Source of the DNA: Gammaproteobacteria bacterium
Lineage (GTDB): Bacteria; Pseudomonadota; Gammaproteobacteria; Steroidobacterales; PWYM01
DNA length: 34,177 nt
Direction of reading: 5' to 3'
Assembly (NCBI GenBank): GCA_007127715.1
Contig: SKYU01000083.1
Location: 1 to 34,177 of the forward strand
Shown one piece after another: positions 16,550-26,972 of the stretch; position 1 is the first letter of the stretch, and every line of letters starts with the position of its first letter. The notes under the pieces are model-generated. The model did no database searches and was not told the origin of the DNA. It saw only the letters and a program-made list of their open reading frames with translations. A program made the position numbers and the translations under genes.

Positions 16550-18229
16550 GTGGCCAAGCCCTTGAGGACGATCGTCTTGACGGTCCTGCTCGCGGCGTGG
16601 GCCCTGCACGCCACAGCCGAGCTCCCTGCTGCTGATACCGAAAACCGTACCGGCGCGGCCGTACGCAGCACCACCACGGCCGACCACAGCAAGTTCGAGC
16701 AGCTCCAGGGGCCCTTCAGCTCCGGTCCGGAGGTGACCGAGGCCTGCCTGGGGTGCCACACCGAGGCGGCCACCCAGGTGCACGGCAGTGTCCACTGGAC
16801 CTGGCGATACGAGCATCCGACCACCGGTCAGACGCTGGGCAAACGCCACGCACTGAACAACCTCTGTCTTGGCATCGTCGGCAGCTACGAGCGCTGTTCC
16901 AGCTGCCACATCGGCTACGGCTGGGAAGACGAACACTTCGATTTCAGTGCCCAGTACAAGGTCGACTGCCTGGTGTGTCACGACCGCACCGGCACCTATG
17001 AGAAGTTCCCGACCGGCGCCGGTCACCCGGCCTACGAAGACACGATGTTCCGCGGACGGCTGTTCGAGGCGGTGGATCTCGCGCATGTGGCACAGAACGT
17101 GGGCCAGACCAGTCGCGCCACCTGCGGCAGCTGTCACTTTCACAGCGGCGGTGGCGATGCCGTGAAACATGGCGACCTCGACAGCAGCCTGCTCGCACCC
17201 TCGCAGGTCGTCGACGTGCACATGTCGCCCGAGGGACTCGACTTCAACTGTTCCACCTGCCACGAATTCTCCGGTCACGACCAGGCCGGCAGCCGGTACC
17301 TGGTCACCGCGGCACCGCAGCACGGCATTGCCGTACCCGGGCGTGAGAGCGATCGCCCGGCCTGCCAGTCCTGTCATGGCGACACGCCCCATGCGCGCAG
17401 CATCCATGACAAGCTGAACCAGCACGCGGAGTTCATCGCCTGCCAGACCTGCCACGTGCCCGAGATCGCGCGCGGCGGACTTGCGACCAAGACCCTCTGG
17501 GACTGGTCGACGGCCGGGCGTCGGAGCGAGGAGGGCATGCCTGTGGTCGAGCGCGACGCCGAAGGCCTTGTCCTCTACGACGGCATGAAGGGCGATTTCG
17601 CATGGCGCGAGAACTATCCGCCCGTCTACCGGTGGTTCGACGGCACCATGCGCTACACCGAACTCGGCGAGACCATCGATCCGTCCCGTCCCGTGGACAT
17701 CAACCGCCCCGAGGGCGAGGCACCGCGCAATGGCACGCGCAGCAACGGTGCGCGCATCTGGCCGTTCAAGGTGCTGGAGGGCCGTCAACCCTATGATGAT
17801 GTCCATCAACACCTGGTGGTACCGAGGCTCTTCGGCCGCGACGAGACCGCCTACTGGCGGGGGTACGACTGGACGCGGGCGATCGAGGCCGGAATGGCCG
17901 AGGCGCAGCGGACCGGGCAGACCGAGGCCGGATTCAGTGGCAGCCATGGGTTTGTGGAGACCCGGATGTACTGGCCGGTGACGCACATGGTGGCCCCGGC
18001 GGAGATGGCCCTCTCCTGCGAGGCCTGCCACAGCGCCGGTGGACGCCTCGAGGGCCTCGAGGGTGTCTACATCCCGGGCCGCGATCGCCATCCGCTGATC
18101 GAGGGCCTGGGCTGGGCGGCGGTGATGCTGACACTCGTGGGTGTCGTCGGCCACGGCCTGACCCGTGCCGTGATGGCACAGCGTCGGCGGCGCCTGCGCC
18201 TGGGTGACGATGCGGGAGACGCGTCATGA
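16550..18229 (+). CDS. Octaheme c-type cytochrome, tetrathionate-reductase (OTR) family, membrane-anchored
   Basis: This is an exported multiheme cytochrome with eight CXXCH motifs: CLGCH, CSSCH, CLVCH, CGSCH, CSTCH, CQSCH, CQTCH and CEACH, at residues ~67, 116, 140, 192, 234, 272, 298 and 490. A Sec signal peptide (~1-23, cleavage after HATA) directs it to the periplasm. The third motif is followed by DRTGTYEKFPTGAG; in Shewanella OTR a lysine after the matching motif ligates the active-site heme. OTR reduces tetrathionate, nitrite and hydroxylamine in vitro; its physiological substrate is uncertain. Unlike soluble OTR, this protein ends in a membrane helix (~519-543) and a basic tail. GTG 16550 is 8 bases after AGGAGG; TTG 16547 is an alternative. 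It overlaps the cytochrome b gene by four bases. Confidence 0.88.
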   Translation: MAKPLRTIVLTVLLAAWALHATAELPAADTENRTGAAVRSTTTADHSKFEQLQGPFSSGPEVTEACLGCHTEAATQVHGSVHWTWRYEHPTTGQTLGKRHALNNLCLGIVGSYERCSSCHIGYGWEDEHFDFSAQYKVDCLVCHDRTGTYEKFPTGAGHPAYEDTMFRGRLFEAVDLAHVAQNVGQTSRATCGSCHFHSGGGDAVKHGDLDSSLLAPSQVVDVHMSPEGLDFNCSTCHEFSGHDQAGSRYLVTAAPQHGIAVPGRESDRPACQSCHGDTPHARSIHDKLNQHAEFIACQTCHVPEIARGGLATKTLWDWSTAGRRSEEGMPVVERDAEGLVLYDGMKGDFAWRENYPPVYRWFDGTMRYTELGETIDPSRPVDINRPEGEAPRNGTRSNGARIWPFKVLEGRQPYDDVHQHLVVPRLFGRDETAYWRGYDWTRAIEAGMAEAQRTGQTEAGFSGSHGFVETRMYWPVTHMVAPAEMALSCEACHSAGGRLEGLEGVYIPGRDRHPLIEGLGWAAVMLTLVGVVGHGLTRAVMAQRRRRLRLGDDAGDAS

Positions 18230-18888
18230 GTCGCGAGCTGATCTTCACCCGCTTCGAGCGGTTCTGGCACTGGACCCAGGCTGTGCTGATTTTCGGCCTG
18301 CTGTTCAGCGGGTTCGCGCTGCATGGCACGCACCAGTGGATCGGCTATGACACTGCGCTGCGGGCGCACATCGTGCTCGCCCTGGGACTCATCGCCCTTT
18401 GGGCGTTCGCGATTTTCTGGCATCTCACCACTGGTGAATGGCGGCAATACGTGCCCACCGGCCGGGGGCTGCCCGCCGTGGCGCTGTATTACGCCTATGG
18501 CATCTTCTCGGGCGAGACCAAGCCCTTCGTCAGTACGCCCGCCGCCAAGCACAACCCGCTCCAGCGGATAGCCTATTTCGGGTTCAAGGTACTGCTCGCG
18601 CCGGCGTTGTGGATCTCGGGCCTGCTGCTGCTGTTCGCCGCCGCCTGGCGCTCCACCGCCCTCGGTGCCGTGCTGCCGCTGGCGTGGGTCGCCTATGTGC
18701 ACGTGGCTGCGGCGTTCGGTCTGCTGGTGTTCCTGATCGGCCATGTCTACATGGCGGCCACCACCGGCAAACCATGGTATGCCTATCTGAAGTCCATGGT
18801 CACGGGCTACCAGGAGTCCGACCAGGCACCGCCCGGCAGCGAGCGTGAGGTCTATACGCCGCAGGTCGAGCGGGGCTCGAAGTCCTGA
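18226..18888 (+). CDS. Cytochrome b subunit (FdnI/b561-like) partner of the octaheme cytochrome
   Basis: This 220-residue inner-membrane protein has four to five hydrophobic helices of the formate-dehydrogenase-gamma / Ni-Fe-hydrogenase cytochrome b type. Candidate heme ligands are H15 (RFWHW), H48 or H66, and the pair H159 and H173, spaced 14 residues as in FdnI. It probably holds two b hemes and exchanges electrons with the quinone pool. ATG 18226 overlaps the octaheme stop (ATGA), so the two are almost certainly made together, giving quinol to cytochrome b to periplasmic octaheme transfer. The hydrophilic C-terminus is encoded in a 37-base tail-to-tail overlap with tatD. Confidence 0.85.
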   Translation: MSRELIFTRFERFWHWTQAVLIFGLLFSGFALHGTHQWIGYDTALRAHIVLALGLIALWAFAIFWHLTTGEWRQYVPTGRGLPAVALYYAYGIFSGETKPFVSTPAAKHNPLQRIAYFGFKVLLAPALWISGLLLLFAAAWRSTALGAVLPLAWVAYVHVAAAFGLLVFLIGHVYMAATTGKPWYAYLKSMVTGYQESDQAPPGSEREVYTPQVERGSKS

Positions 18889-19706
18889 GTGCCGACAGCC
18901 GACGCGCTCACCGCCGGTTGCAGCCGGAAAAAGCGCTCTGCCGTGGCGGTCGTGCTGGCGGCCAGCGCCTCGGCGGTGGTCTGGCGGCAGGCGGCCACCT
19001 TGGCAAGCACATGCGGCAGATAGGCGGGCTCATTTCGGCGTGATTTGGGTCGCGGCCGCAGGTCGCGCGGGAGCAGGTAGGGCGCGTCCGTCTCCAGCAT
19101 CAGGCGGTCGGCCGGGATGTCGCGCACCAGCGTCTCCAGGTGGCTGCCGCGGCGTTCATCGCAGATCCACCCCGTGATGCCGATATGCAGGTCCAGGTCC
19201 AGATAGGCCCAGAGTTCCCGCTGACCTGCCGTGAAGCAATGCGCGACGGCCGGCCCGAGGTGGTCTCGAAAGTCCTTCAGGATTCCGAGAAACCGATCAT
19301 GCGCCTCGCGCTGGTGCAGGAATACCGGACGCTGCAGTTCCACGGCCAGCTCCAGCTGCGCGATGAAGGCCCGTTCCTGTTCCGCGGGGCTGGAGTAGTT
19401 GCGGAAATGATCCAGCCCACATTCGCCCACCGCAACCACACCCGGCAGGCCCGCCAGCGTTTTCAGCCGTGGCAGGTCCGCCGCGGCAAAGTCGCAGGCG
19501 TGGTGCGGATGAACGCCGACGGTGGCATGGAGCACGCCCGGGTGGGCAGCGGCCAGCGCCGCCGCCGCGGACGAGTGCTCGACCGTGCTGCCGGTGACCA
19601 CCATGCGCGTGACGCCGGCGTCCCGGGCGCGGGCGATCACCGCGTCGAGATCCCCCGCGAAACTTTCATGGGTCAGGTTGGCACCGATGTCGACCAGCTC
19701 GGACAT
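18852..19706 (-). CDS. tatD: TatD-family metal-dependent hydrolase
   Basis: TatD is a cytoplasmic TIM-barrel metallo-hydrolase; E. coli TatD is reported as a 3'-5' exonuclease in DNA repair. Here 284 residues start at ATG 19706. The N-terminus DIGANLTHESFAGDL matches TatD proper, which lacks the usual first HxH of the paralogues. Metal-site features are GVHPHH, GECGLDHFRNYSS (E95), FLHQREAH (H131), HCFTAG (H156) and ETDAPYLLPRD (D207). RRNEPAYLPHVL is diagnostic. About 20 residues beyond the usual end (~260) come from readthrough into the opposing cytochrome b gene. There is no ribosome binding site; see the adjacent promoter entry. Confidence 0.93.
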   Translation of the reverse strand: MSELVDIGANLTHESFAGDLDAVIARARDAGVTRMVVTGSTVEHSSAAAALAAAHPGVLHATVGVHPHHACDFAAADLPRLKTLAGLPGVVAVGECGLDHFRNYSSPAEQERAFIAQLELAVELQRPVFLHQREAHDRFLGILKDFRDHLGPAVAHCFTAGQRELWAYLDLDLHIGITGWICDERRGSHLETLVRDIPADRLMLETDAPYLLPRDLRPRPKSRRNEPAYLPHVLAKVAACRQTTAEALAASTTATAERFFRLQPAVSASAVGTQDFEPRSTCGV

Positions 19707-19713
19707 GGGCGCT

Positions 19714-19741
19714 AGTGTAGTGTGGCCGCGCCGGCGATCAA
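19714..19741 (-). promoter_or_regulatory. tatD promoter, start site predicted at or next to the ATG
   Basis: On the minus strand TTGATC (19741-19736), a 16-base spacer and TACACT (19719-19714) form a good sigma70-like promoter. Only seven bases separate the -10 box from ATG 19706, and no ribosome binding site is present. Transcription would begin at about the start codon, which predicts a leaderless mRNA. Confidence 0.45.
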
Positions 19742-19801
19742 GCCGGACGTGACCTCGGCGGCGGCCTGGCCCGTGACATCCTCCGCGCCGGAATTCCCGC
19801 G

Positions 19802-19807
19802 TATCAT
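19802..19807 (+). promoter_or_regulatory. -10-like box close to the YgjP-type start codon
   Basis: TATCAT (19802-19807) lies nine bases before ATG 19817. No -35 at the right distance and no ribosome binding site are seen. The arrangement resembles those at tatD and nudJ and would give a near-leaderless transcript. Confidence 0.3.
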
Positions 19808-19816
19808 TCCCGGACC

Positions 19817-20629
19817 ATGGGACGATCTTCCGCAGCGTCGGCCAGCACGGGCCACCACGCCACCCGCGCACGCACGGGGCAGCTCTCGCTGCCACTTGAA
19901 TCTGCACCGTCGGCGCCAGCCGCCGATACGCCGGCCCTGCCGCCCCTGGAGGTCCGGCACCACCCGAGAGCCCGGCGGCTGTCCATCCGGGTCCACCCCG
20001 GAGGCCGGGTGGTCGTGGTCACGCCGCCACGCACCGGACCGGAGACCGTAGCCCACTTCGTGCGGACGCATCGCGACTGGATCATTCGAACCGCGCGCGA
20101 ACTGGCCCCGGTCACGCCGCCCGCCTTGCCCGACCGCCTGGCGCTGCCCGCCGTCGGCGAGTCACTGCGCATCGAACTCGACTCCGCCGCGGGCGCGCGC
20201 GCACCACGCTGGCATAGACGGGGCGATAAGCTGGTGCTCAGGGCCGCTTCGAACTCGCCCGCAGGCGCCTTGCCGTTGCTGCGCGACTGGCTGCGCGAAC
20301 GCGCCCGCGAGACCGGCCCCGGCCTGGTCGCGGCACTCAGCGCGGAAACCGGGCTGGTGCCGAGCCGCCTGCAGTTCAGACTGCAACGCAGCCGCTGGGG
20401 GAGCTGCTCCAGCCGCGGGACGGTCAGCCTGAACGCCTGCATGCTGTTCCTCCAGCCACGCGAGCTCCGTTACCTGGTGCTGCATGAACTCTGTCACCTG
20501 AAACACATGCATCACGGGCCGGCGTTCTGGGCACTGGTGGCGCGCCACGAACCACACTGCCGGGAACTTGACCGCGGCCTCAACGCCGCCTGGCGCAGGG
20601 TGCCAGGCTGGGTATTCGCGCCGCCATGA
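19817..20629 (+). CDS. YgjP/DUF45-type zinc metallohydrolase (M48-like)
   Basis: This 270-residue cytoplasmic protein belongs to the DUF45/YgjP family, related to SprT and M48 peptidases. The zinc motif is HELCHLKH with H223, E224 and H227, and a third ligand H233 in HHGPAFW. Upstream is the family signature SRWGSCSSRG (~192-201) and an N-terminal RRLSIRVHPGGRVVVVTPP. E. coli YgjP has been reported to hydrolyse UTP, so protease activity should not be assumed. The first ~45 residues are a low-complexity Ala/Ser/Pro tail, so a later start is possible, though none is obvious. It is divergent from tatD and coupled by ATGA to the SGNH hydrolase. Confidence 0.85.
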   Translation: MGRSSAASASTGHHATRARTGQLSLPLESAPSAPAADTPALPPLEVRHHPRARRLSIRVHPGGRVVVVTPPRTGPETVAHFVRTHRDWIIRTARELAPVTPPALPDRLALPAVGESLRIELDSAAGARAPRWHRRGDKLVLRAASNSPAGALPLLRDWLRERARETGPGLVAALSAETGLVPSRLQFRLQRSRWGSCSSRGTVSLNACMLFLQPRELRYLVLHELCHLKHMHHGPAFWALVARHEPHCRELDRGLNAAWRRVPGWVFAPP

Positions 20630-21414
20630 TCCCACCGACCACCGGACCTGCGGCGACGCTGGGATTCTGGATACTGCTGATGCTGCTGCTGCCCGTGCTC
20701 GTCGTGCAGGCCCTGTGGACGGCATGGCGAACACCGCGTCTGCCGGAGGCCCCCGGCCCACGCGAAGGGTACGCGAATCGCGCAGGCGAGACTCGCAGCC
20801 CAGCGGGCGACGGGAGCGTCCAGTTGCTTGTGGTGGGTGAGTCGACCAGTGTCGGGGTGGGGGTGGCGAAGCTGGAACAGGGGATCGCCGCAGGCCTCTC
20901 GAGGGTGCTGGCCGCGCGCGGTGCTGGTACGGTGCACTGGCGGGTAGTGGGTGCGAACGGCGCCCGGGTCGCGGCGGCCGCGGCGCTGGTCGAGCGGGCG
21001 GAGCCACTCCCTACGCCGGATCTGGTGCTGGTGCCGATGGGTGTCAACGACACCGTGAAGCTGAGCAGCCTGGCGCAGTGGCGTAGCGGCCTCGGGACGA
21101 TGGCCCGGGCCCTGCGAGCGCGCGGGGCGACGCGCATCGCCTTCGCATCGGTGCCGCCGGTAGGCTGGTTCACGGCGCTGCCGCGTCCGCTACGCTGGGT
21201 GCTGGGCTGGCGCGCCCGACAACTGGACCGGGCCCTGCTCGAGTGGTGCGCGGAGGCAGGTCCGGACGTGCACTACCTGCCGATCCGCTTTCCCCCCTTG
21301 CCAGAGCTGCTTGCCGAGGATGGCTACCACCCGGGCGAGGAGGGCTATCGCCGCTGGGCGTCGCTGCTGGCCGATCAGCTTCTCGCGAACGGGCTGATCA
21401 CACCCGCCCCCTGA
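20626..21414 (+). CDS. SGNH/GDSL-family hydrolase with N-terminal membrane anchor
   Basis: This 262-residue protein has an N-terminal hydrophobic helix (~11-30) and then an SGNH hydrolase domain. Block I is LLVVGESTSVGVGV with nucleophile S73 (GES rather than GDS). Block II is VVGANGARV (G109, N111), block III is PMGVNDT (139-143), and block V is EDGYHPGEEGY with D232 and H235. All four catalytic positions are present, so it should be an active esterase or lipase-like hydrolase. The anchor suggests periplasmic placement, but a cytoplasm-facing orientation is possible. It overlaps the upstream metallohydrolase by four bases. The substrate cannot be told. Confidence 0.85.
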   Translation: MIPPTTGPAATLGFWILLMLLLPVLVVQALWTAWRTPRLPEAPGPREGYANRAGETRSPAGDGSVQLLVVGESTSVGVGVAKLEQGIAAGLSRVLAARGAGTVHWRVVGANGARVAAAAALVERAEPLPTPDLVLVPMGVNDTVKLSSLAQWRSGLGTMARALRARGATRIAFASVPPVGWFTALPRPLRWVLGWRARQLDRALLEWCAEAGPDVHYLPIRFPPLPELLAEDGYHPGEEGYRRWASLLADQLLANGLITPAP

Positions 21415-21482
21415 AGACAGCCACCGACGCGCGGGGGGGAGGGCGAGTCGGCAGCCGAAACCACGATCGCTGGTCGGCAGGC

Positions 21483-21514
21483 TCACCCGGCGCACCAGAG
21501 GGCACGCCGGGTGA
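21483..21514. terminator. Bidirectional hairpin between SGNH hydrolase and acnA
   Basis: TCACCCGGCG (21483-21492) pairs perfectly with CGCCGGGTGA (21505-21514) around a 12-base loop, in the 109-base gap between convergent stops. T-runs are absent on both sides. The rest of the gap shows no gene, apart from a seven-base G run near 21431. Confidence 0.5.
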
Positions 21515-21523
21515 TGACCGCGC

Positions 21524-24265
<2,742 letters not shown>

Positions 24266-24344
24266 GGGGATCCTCTCGTCGGGCTGTGATGAACGGCAGC
24301 CCCCGCGGGTGAGCGCCGGCTGCCTGAAATCTGGACAGCCCCTA

Positions 24345-24353
24345 AGTATATCA
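24345..24353 (-). promoter_or_regulatory. Extended -10 promoter for acnA overlapping the mnmA stop
   Basis: On the minus strand TGATATACT (24353-24345) is an extended -10 element (TG-N-TATACT); its TGA is also the mnmA stop codon. No good -35 is visible, which is tolerated for extended -10 promoters. It leaves about a 79-base leader before ATG 24265. Confidence 0.45.
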
Positions 24354-25490
24354 ACAGGCCGCCTGCCCCTGCAGCGCGGGCGGCGCCTCGGCCCGCGCCA
24401 TGGCCGCGGTGATGACGCCACCCCCAAGGCAGTACTCACCGTCGTACAGCACCACATACTGCCCGGGCGCCACGCCCCGCTGGGGCTGCCCGAACACCAC
24501 GTGCGCACGGGTCCCCGTCTCATCGAGGTGGATGCGCACGCCCTGCAGCGGCTGGCGGTGGCGGATACGCGCCTGCAGCAGCCTGCCAGCCTGGGCGGGC
24601 GGCGTGCCGGAAATCCAGTGCAGGCTGTCGGCCCACAGCGCCTGGCTGTACAACCGGGGATGATCGCGCCCCTGGACCACCACCAGCGTGTTGTCCCTGG
24701 TCCGCTTCGCCGCGACGTACCAGGGGGCCTCGGCAGCACCGGCCCGGCCGCCCAGACCGAGGCCGCCACGCTGACCAATGGTGTAGAACATCAGACCCTG
24801 GTGTTCGCCAATCACCTGGCCATGCTCGTCTTCGATCGGGCCGGGACGGGCCGCCAGGTGGGTCCCCAGAAATTCCCTGAACGGCCGCTCGCCGATGAAG
24901 CAGATGCCGGTGCTGTCGGGGCGATCCCAGTTGGCCAGCCCGAGTTCCCGCGCCATCGTCCGCACCTCCGCCTTGTGCAGGTCCCCGAGCGGGAACAGCG
25001 TGTGCGCCAGCGCCTCGGCGGAGATGGCGTGGAGGAAGTAGGTCTGGTCCTTGTCCGGGTCGGCGGCCAGTGCCAGGCGGGCCCCGTCGGGCGCGTGGCA
25101 TACGCGCGCATAGTGACCGGTTGCAAGAAACGAGCCGCCCAGGCGGCGGGCGTGGCGCAGGCATTCGCCGAACTTGATCTCGCGGTTGCAGAGCACGTCC
25201 GGATTAGGTGTTCGGCCAGCGGCATAGTCGTCGAGGAAGGACTGGAAGACGCGCGCACGGTAGGCGTCGGAGAAATTGACGAGATGAAGAGGGATGCCAA
25301 GCTGATCGGCGACCCGCCGGGCGGCTCGGAGGTCCTCGGCTGCAGTGCAGTAGGCCTCGTCATCTTCCCAGTTGGTCATGTGCAGACCCTGAACCTGCCA
25401 ACCCTGTTCCAGCAGGCGCCAGGCCGCCACCGCACTGTCGACACCGCCTGACAGCGCGACGATCGCCACACCGTCGCCGACCGTGCTCAC
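24351..25490 (-). CDS. mnmA: tRNA-uridine 2-sulfurtransferase
   Basis: MnmA thiolates U34 of Lys, Glu and Gln tRNAs, using ATP and a persulfide relayed by the Tus proteins. The 379-residue protein has the PP-loop SGGVDS (14-19). The catalytic cysteines are C101 ([12 protein letters not shown]) and C197 ([14 protein letters not shown]). The C-terminal beta-barrel contains [13 protein letters not shown] and [17 protein letters not shown]. The start is GTG 25490, 12 bases after the nudJ stop; an overlapping ATG at 25492 reads directly into TGA. The nudJ-mnmA order is the same as in E. coli, although hflD, which separates mnmA from purB there, is missing here. Confidence 0.95.
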   Translation of the reverse strand: MSTVGDGVAIVALSGGVDSAVAAWRLLEQGWQVQGLHMTNWEDDEAYCTAAEDLRAARRVADQLGIPLHLVNFSDAYRARVFQSFLDDYAAGRTPNPDVLCNREIKFGECLRHARRLGGSFLATGHYARVCHAPDGARLALAADPDKDQTYFLHAISAEALAHTLFPLGDLHKAEVRTMARELGLANWDRPDSTGICFIGERPFREFLGTHLAARPGPIEDEHGQVIGEHQGLMFYTIGQRGGLGLGGRAGAAEAPWYVAAKRTRDNTLVVVQGRDHPRLYSQALWADSLHWISGTPPAQAGRLLQARIRHRQPLQGVRIHLDETGTRAHVVFGQPQRGVAPGQYVVLYDGEYCLGGGVITAAMARAEAPPALQGQAAC

Positions 25491-25502
25491 ATCCGCGGGC
25501 TG

Positions 25503-25985
25503 TCAGCCGGCCGCGCTCAGCGCCTGCAGCGGGCTGGTGGTGTCGATCTGCGTCAGGCAATCCAGCGGGTAGCGGATCCCGGCGAGGTAGTCGTCGATGC
25601 AGCGCATCACCATGGGGCTGCGCAGGCGCATCGCCTGCGCATGGATCTCATCGCGACTGAGCCAGTGCGCGGCGATGATCCCGGTGTCGAGCTCACGTTC
25701 GGCATCGTGGCCACGACACTGGCCCGCGAACGCCACCCGCAGGAAGCTGCGGGACTGGTCGGGCGTCTGCCACAGGTAGATGCCGGTTACCGCCTCAGGC
25801 TCGAGCGCCCAGGCGGTCTCCTCCAGCGTTTCCCGGATGACGGCTTCCACCAGCGACTCGCCCGGCTCGAGGTGACCGGCAGGCTGGTTGATCACCGCCT
25901 GGCCGGCGACCTGTTCCTCGACCATCAGGAAGCGCCCGGAACGCTCGGTGATGGCGGCGACAGTGACATCGATACCCTGACTCAT
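25503..25985 (-). CDS. nudJ: Nudix hydrolase NudJ
   Basis: NudJ is a 160-residue Nudix phosphatase acting on nucleoside tri/diphosphates and thiamine-pathway pyrophosphates. The Nudix box runs G37-x5-E43-x7-R51-E52-x2-E55-E56. The usual Gly of the final EExGU is A58 (LEETAWAL), a mild deviation that leaves the metal-binding glutamates intact. VNDJ-type landmarks are VVEEQ-like MVEEQVAGQAVINQPAGHLEP, and RSPMVMRCIDDY with IRYPLD near the C-terminus, as in E. coli NudJ. The adjacent mnmA supports the name. ATG 25985 lacks a ribosome binding site and has a -10 box eight bases upstream. Confidence 0.9.
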   Translation of the reverse strand: MSQGIDVTVAAITERSGRFLMVEEQVAGQAVINQPAGHLEPGESLVEAVIRETLEETAWALEPEAVTGIYLWQTPDQSRSFLRVAFAGQCRGHDAERELDTGIIAAHWLSRDEIHAQAMRLRSPMVMRCIDDYLAGIRYPLDCLTQIDTTSPLQALSAAG

Positions 25986-25993
25986 GGGTGTCT

Positions 25994-25999
25994 AGTATA
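25994..25999 (-). promoter_or_regulatory. -10 box immediately ahead of nudJ
   Basis: TATACT (minus, 25999-25994) lies eight bases before ATG 25985, and the sequence around it (TATACTAGACACCCATG) is very like that at tatD (TACACTAGCGCCCATG). No -35 match was found. If used, the nudJ-mnmA transcript would be leaderless or nearly so. Confidence 0.4.
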
Positions 26000-26031
26000 C
26001 CGCGACCGCCGGCGGGCGGCTGCGGCGGGGC

Positions 26032-26535
26032 TCACACCCTGAGTTCGCGGAGCTCCCGGGCCGGCTCGCAGGCGGACCACAGCTCATCGAAGCGGCCGAG
26101 GTACTTGCGTGCCACGGCCGGCTCGAAGGTGTCGGAAAGGCCTTCCCAGCGTGTGGCATCGGCGCGGAACACCACGCCGGTGTCGTCGGCAATCAGATAA
26201 GCCTCGCGACGGGCGCCGAGTTCCGCGTCGAGATGTCGGAACTCGATGTAGCTGTTGAGGCGCCGGCCCATCGCCACGAAACGGTGACTCATCTTGATGG
26301 CACGCTGGGGATCGCCGATCAGCACCCGGACGCGCGCGAAACCGCGCGAGAGTACGAAGCGTTTGATGGCCTCGAGAAAATCCTCGTGGCCGTAGATCTG
26401 CGGCTCGAGATCATGGGTGAAGATGGACAGCATCCTGCCAGCGACCCCGGTGACCTCGACCACTGCGGCCCGAACGTCCTGCTGGCTGGCGAGGATGCGG
26501 CGCTGGCTGCGGCGAATGACGTGCTCGGGGCTCAC
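26032..26535 (-). CDS. Conserved protein of unknown function
   Basis: I recognise no named family with confidence. The 167-residue protein is soluble, without signal peptide or membrane helix. Its pattern (MLSIFTHDLEPQIYG, then HEDFLEAIKRFVLSR, then VRVLIGDPQRAIKMSHRFV) alternates beta strands and helices. It recalls phospholipase D-like folds but has no HKD motif. ATG 26535 overlaps the GNAT stop by four bases, so it is co-translated with the acetyltransferase and may be its partner. No predicted enzyme activity can be supported. It lies in the purB-roxA operon. Confidence 0.75.
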   Translation of the reverse strand: MSPEHVIRRSQRRILASQQDVRAAVVEVTGVAGRMLSIFTHDLEPQIYGHEDFLEAIKRFVLSRGFARVRVLIGDPQRAIKMSHRFVAMGRRLNSYIEFRHLDAELGARREAYLIADDTGVVFRADATRWEGLSDTFEPAVARKYLGRFDELWSACEPARELRELRV

Positions 26536-26972
26536 TTCAGCAGTTTCACCATTTCGACGTGGGCGATTCCAGCCTCGAGAAATTCTTCCCCGCGGGGCGT
26601 GAAACCCAGCCGACGGTAGAACTCGAGTGCCTGCACCTGCGCATGCAGCACCAGCCGCGCCAGCCCCAGCGCCCGAGCCACTGCAATGATTTCCAGCATG
26701 AGCGCATGTCCGACGCCGCGGCCCCGAAAGGCTGCGAGTACTGCAACGCGGCCCACTCTACCGGAGGGGTGCAGCCGCGCAGTGCCAACTGCGTCACGGT
26801 TTGTCGTCCAGGCGAGCAGGTGATGGCATACGGCATCGTGCTCGTCCCACTCCTCGTGTTCGTCCACACCCTGTTCATCGATGAACACGCTCCGCCGGAC
26901 CGCCTCCAGCGCCGCGCGGTCCCGCGACCAGTCGGCCGGACGGATGACGATATCCCGGGGCAGGCCGCTCAT
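26532..26972 (-). CDS. GNAT-family N-acetyltransferase (ElaA-like)
   Basis: This is a 146-residue acetyltransferase. The start at ATG 26972 overlaps the roxA stop (ATGA); an earlier in-frame start at 27014 lies within roxA. The N-terminus RRSVFIDEQGVDEHEEWDEHD is the ElaA/YjcF-type opening. The acetyl-CoA pyrophosphate loop is RGRGVGHALM (83-92), and motif B is LHAQVQALEFYRRLGF (109-124). The C-terminus EEFLEAGIAHVEMVKLL is typical. The acceptor is unknown. Coupling to RoxA and to the downstream unknown gene may hint at a translation-related target, but that is speculation. Confidence 0.88.
   Translation of the reverse strand: MSGLPRDIVIRPADWSRDRAALEAVRRSVFIDEQGVDEHEEWDEHDAVCHHLLAWTTNRDAVGTARLHPSGRVGRVAVLAAFRGRGVGHALMLEIIAVARALGLARLVLHAQVQALEFYRRLGFTPRGEEFLEAGIAHVEMVKLLK

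Noticed and set aside
16211-18154. 647-codon frame antisense to the octaheme cytochrome
   Set aside because: The plus strand has eight CXXCH motifs and a signal peptide. The antisense frame has no recognisable domain and is a by-product of codon bias.
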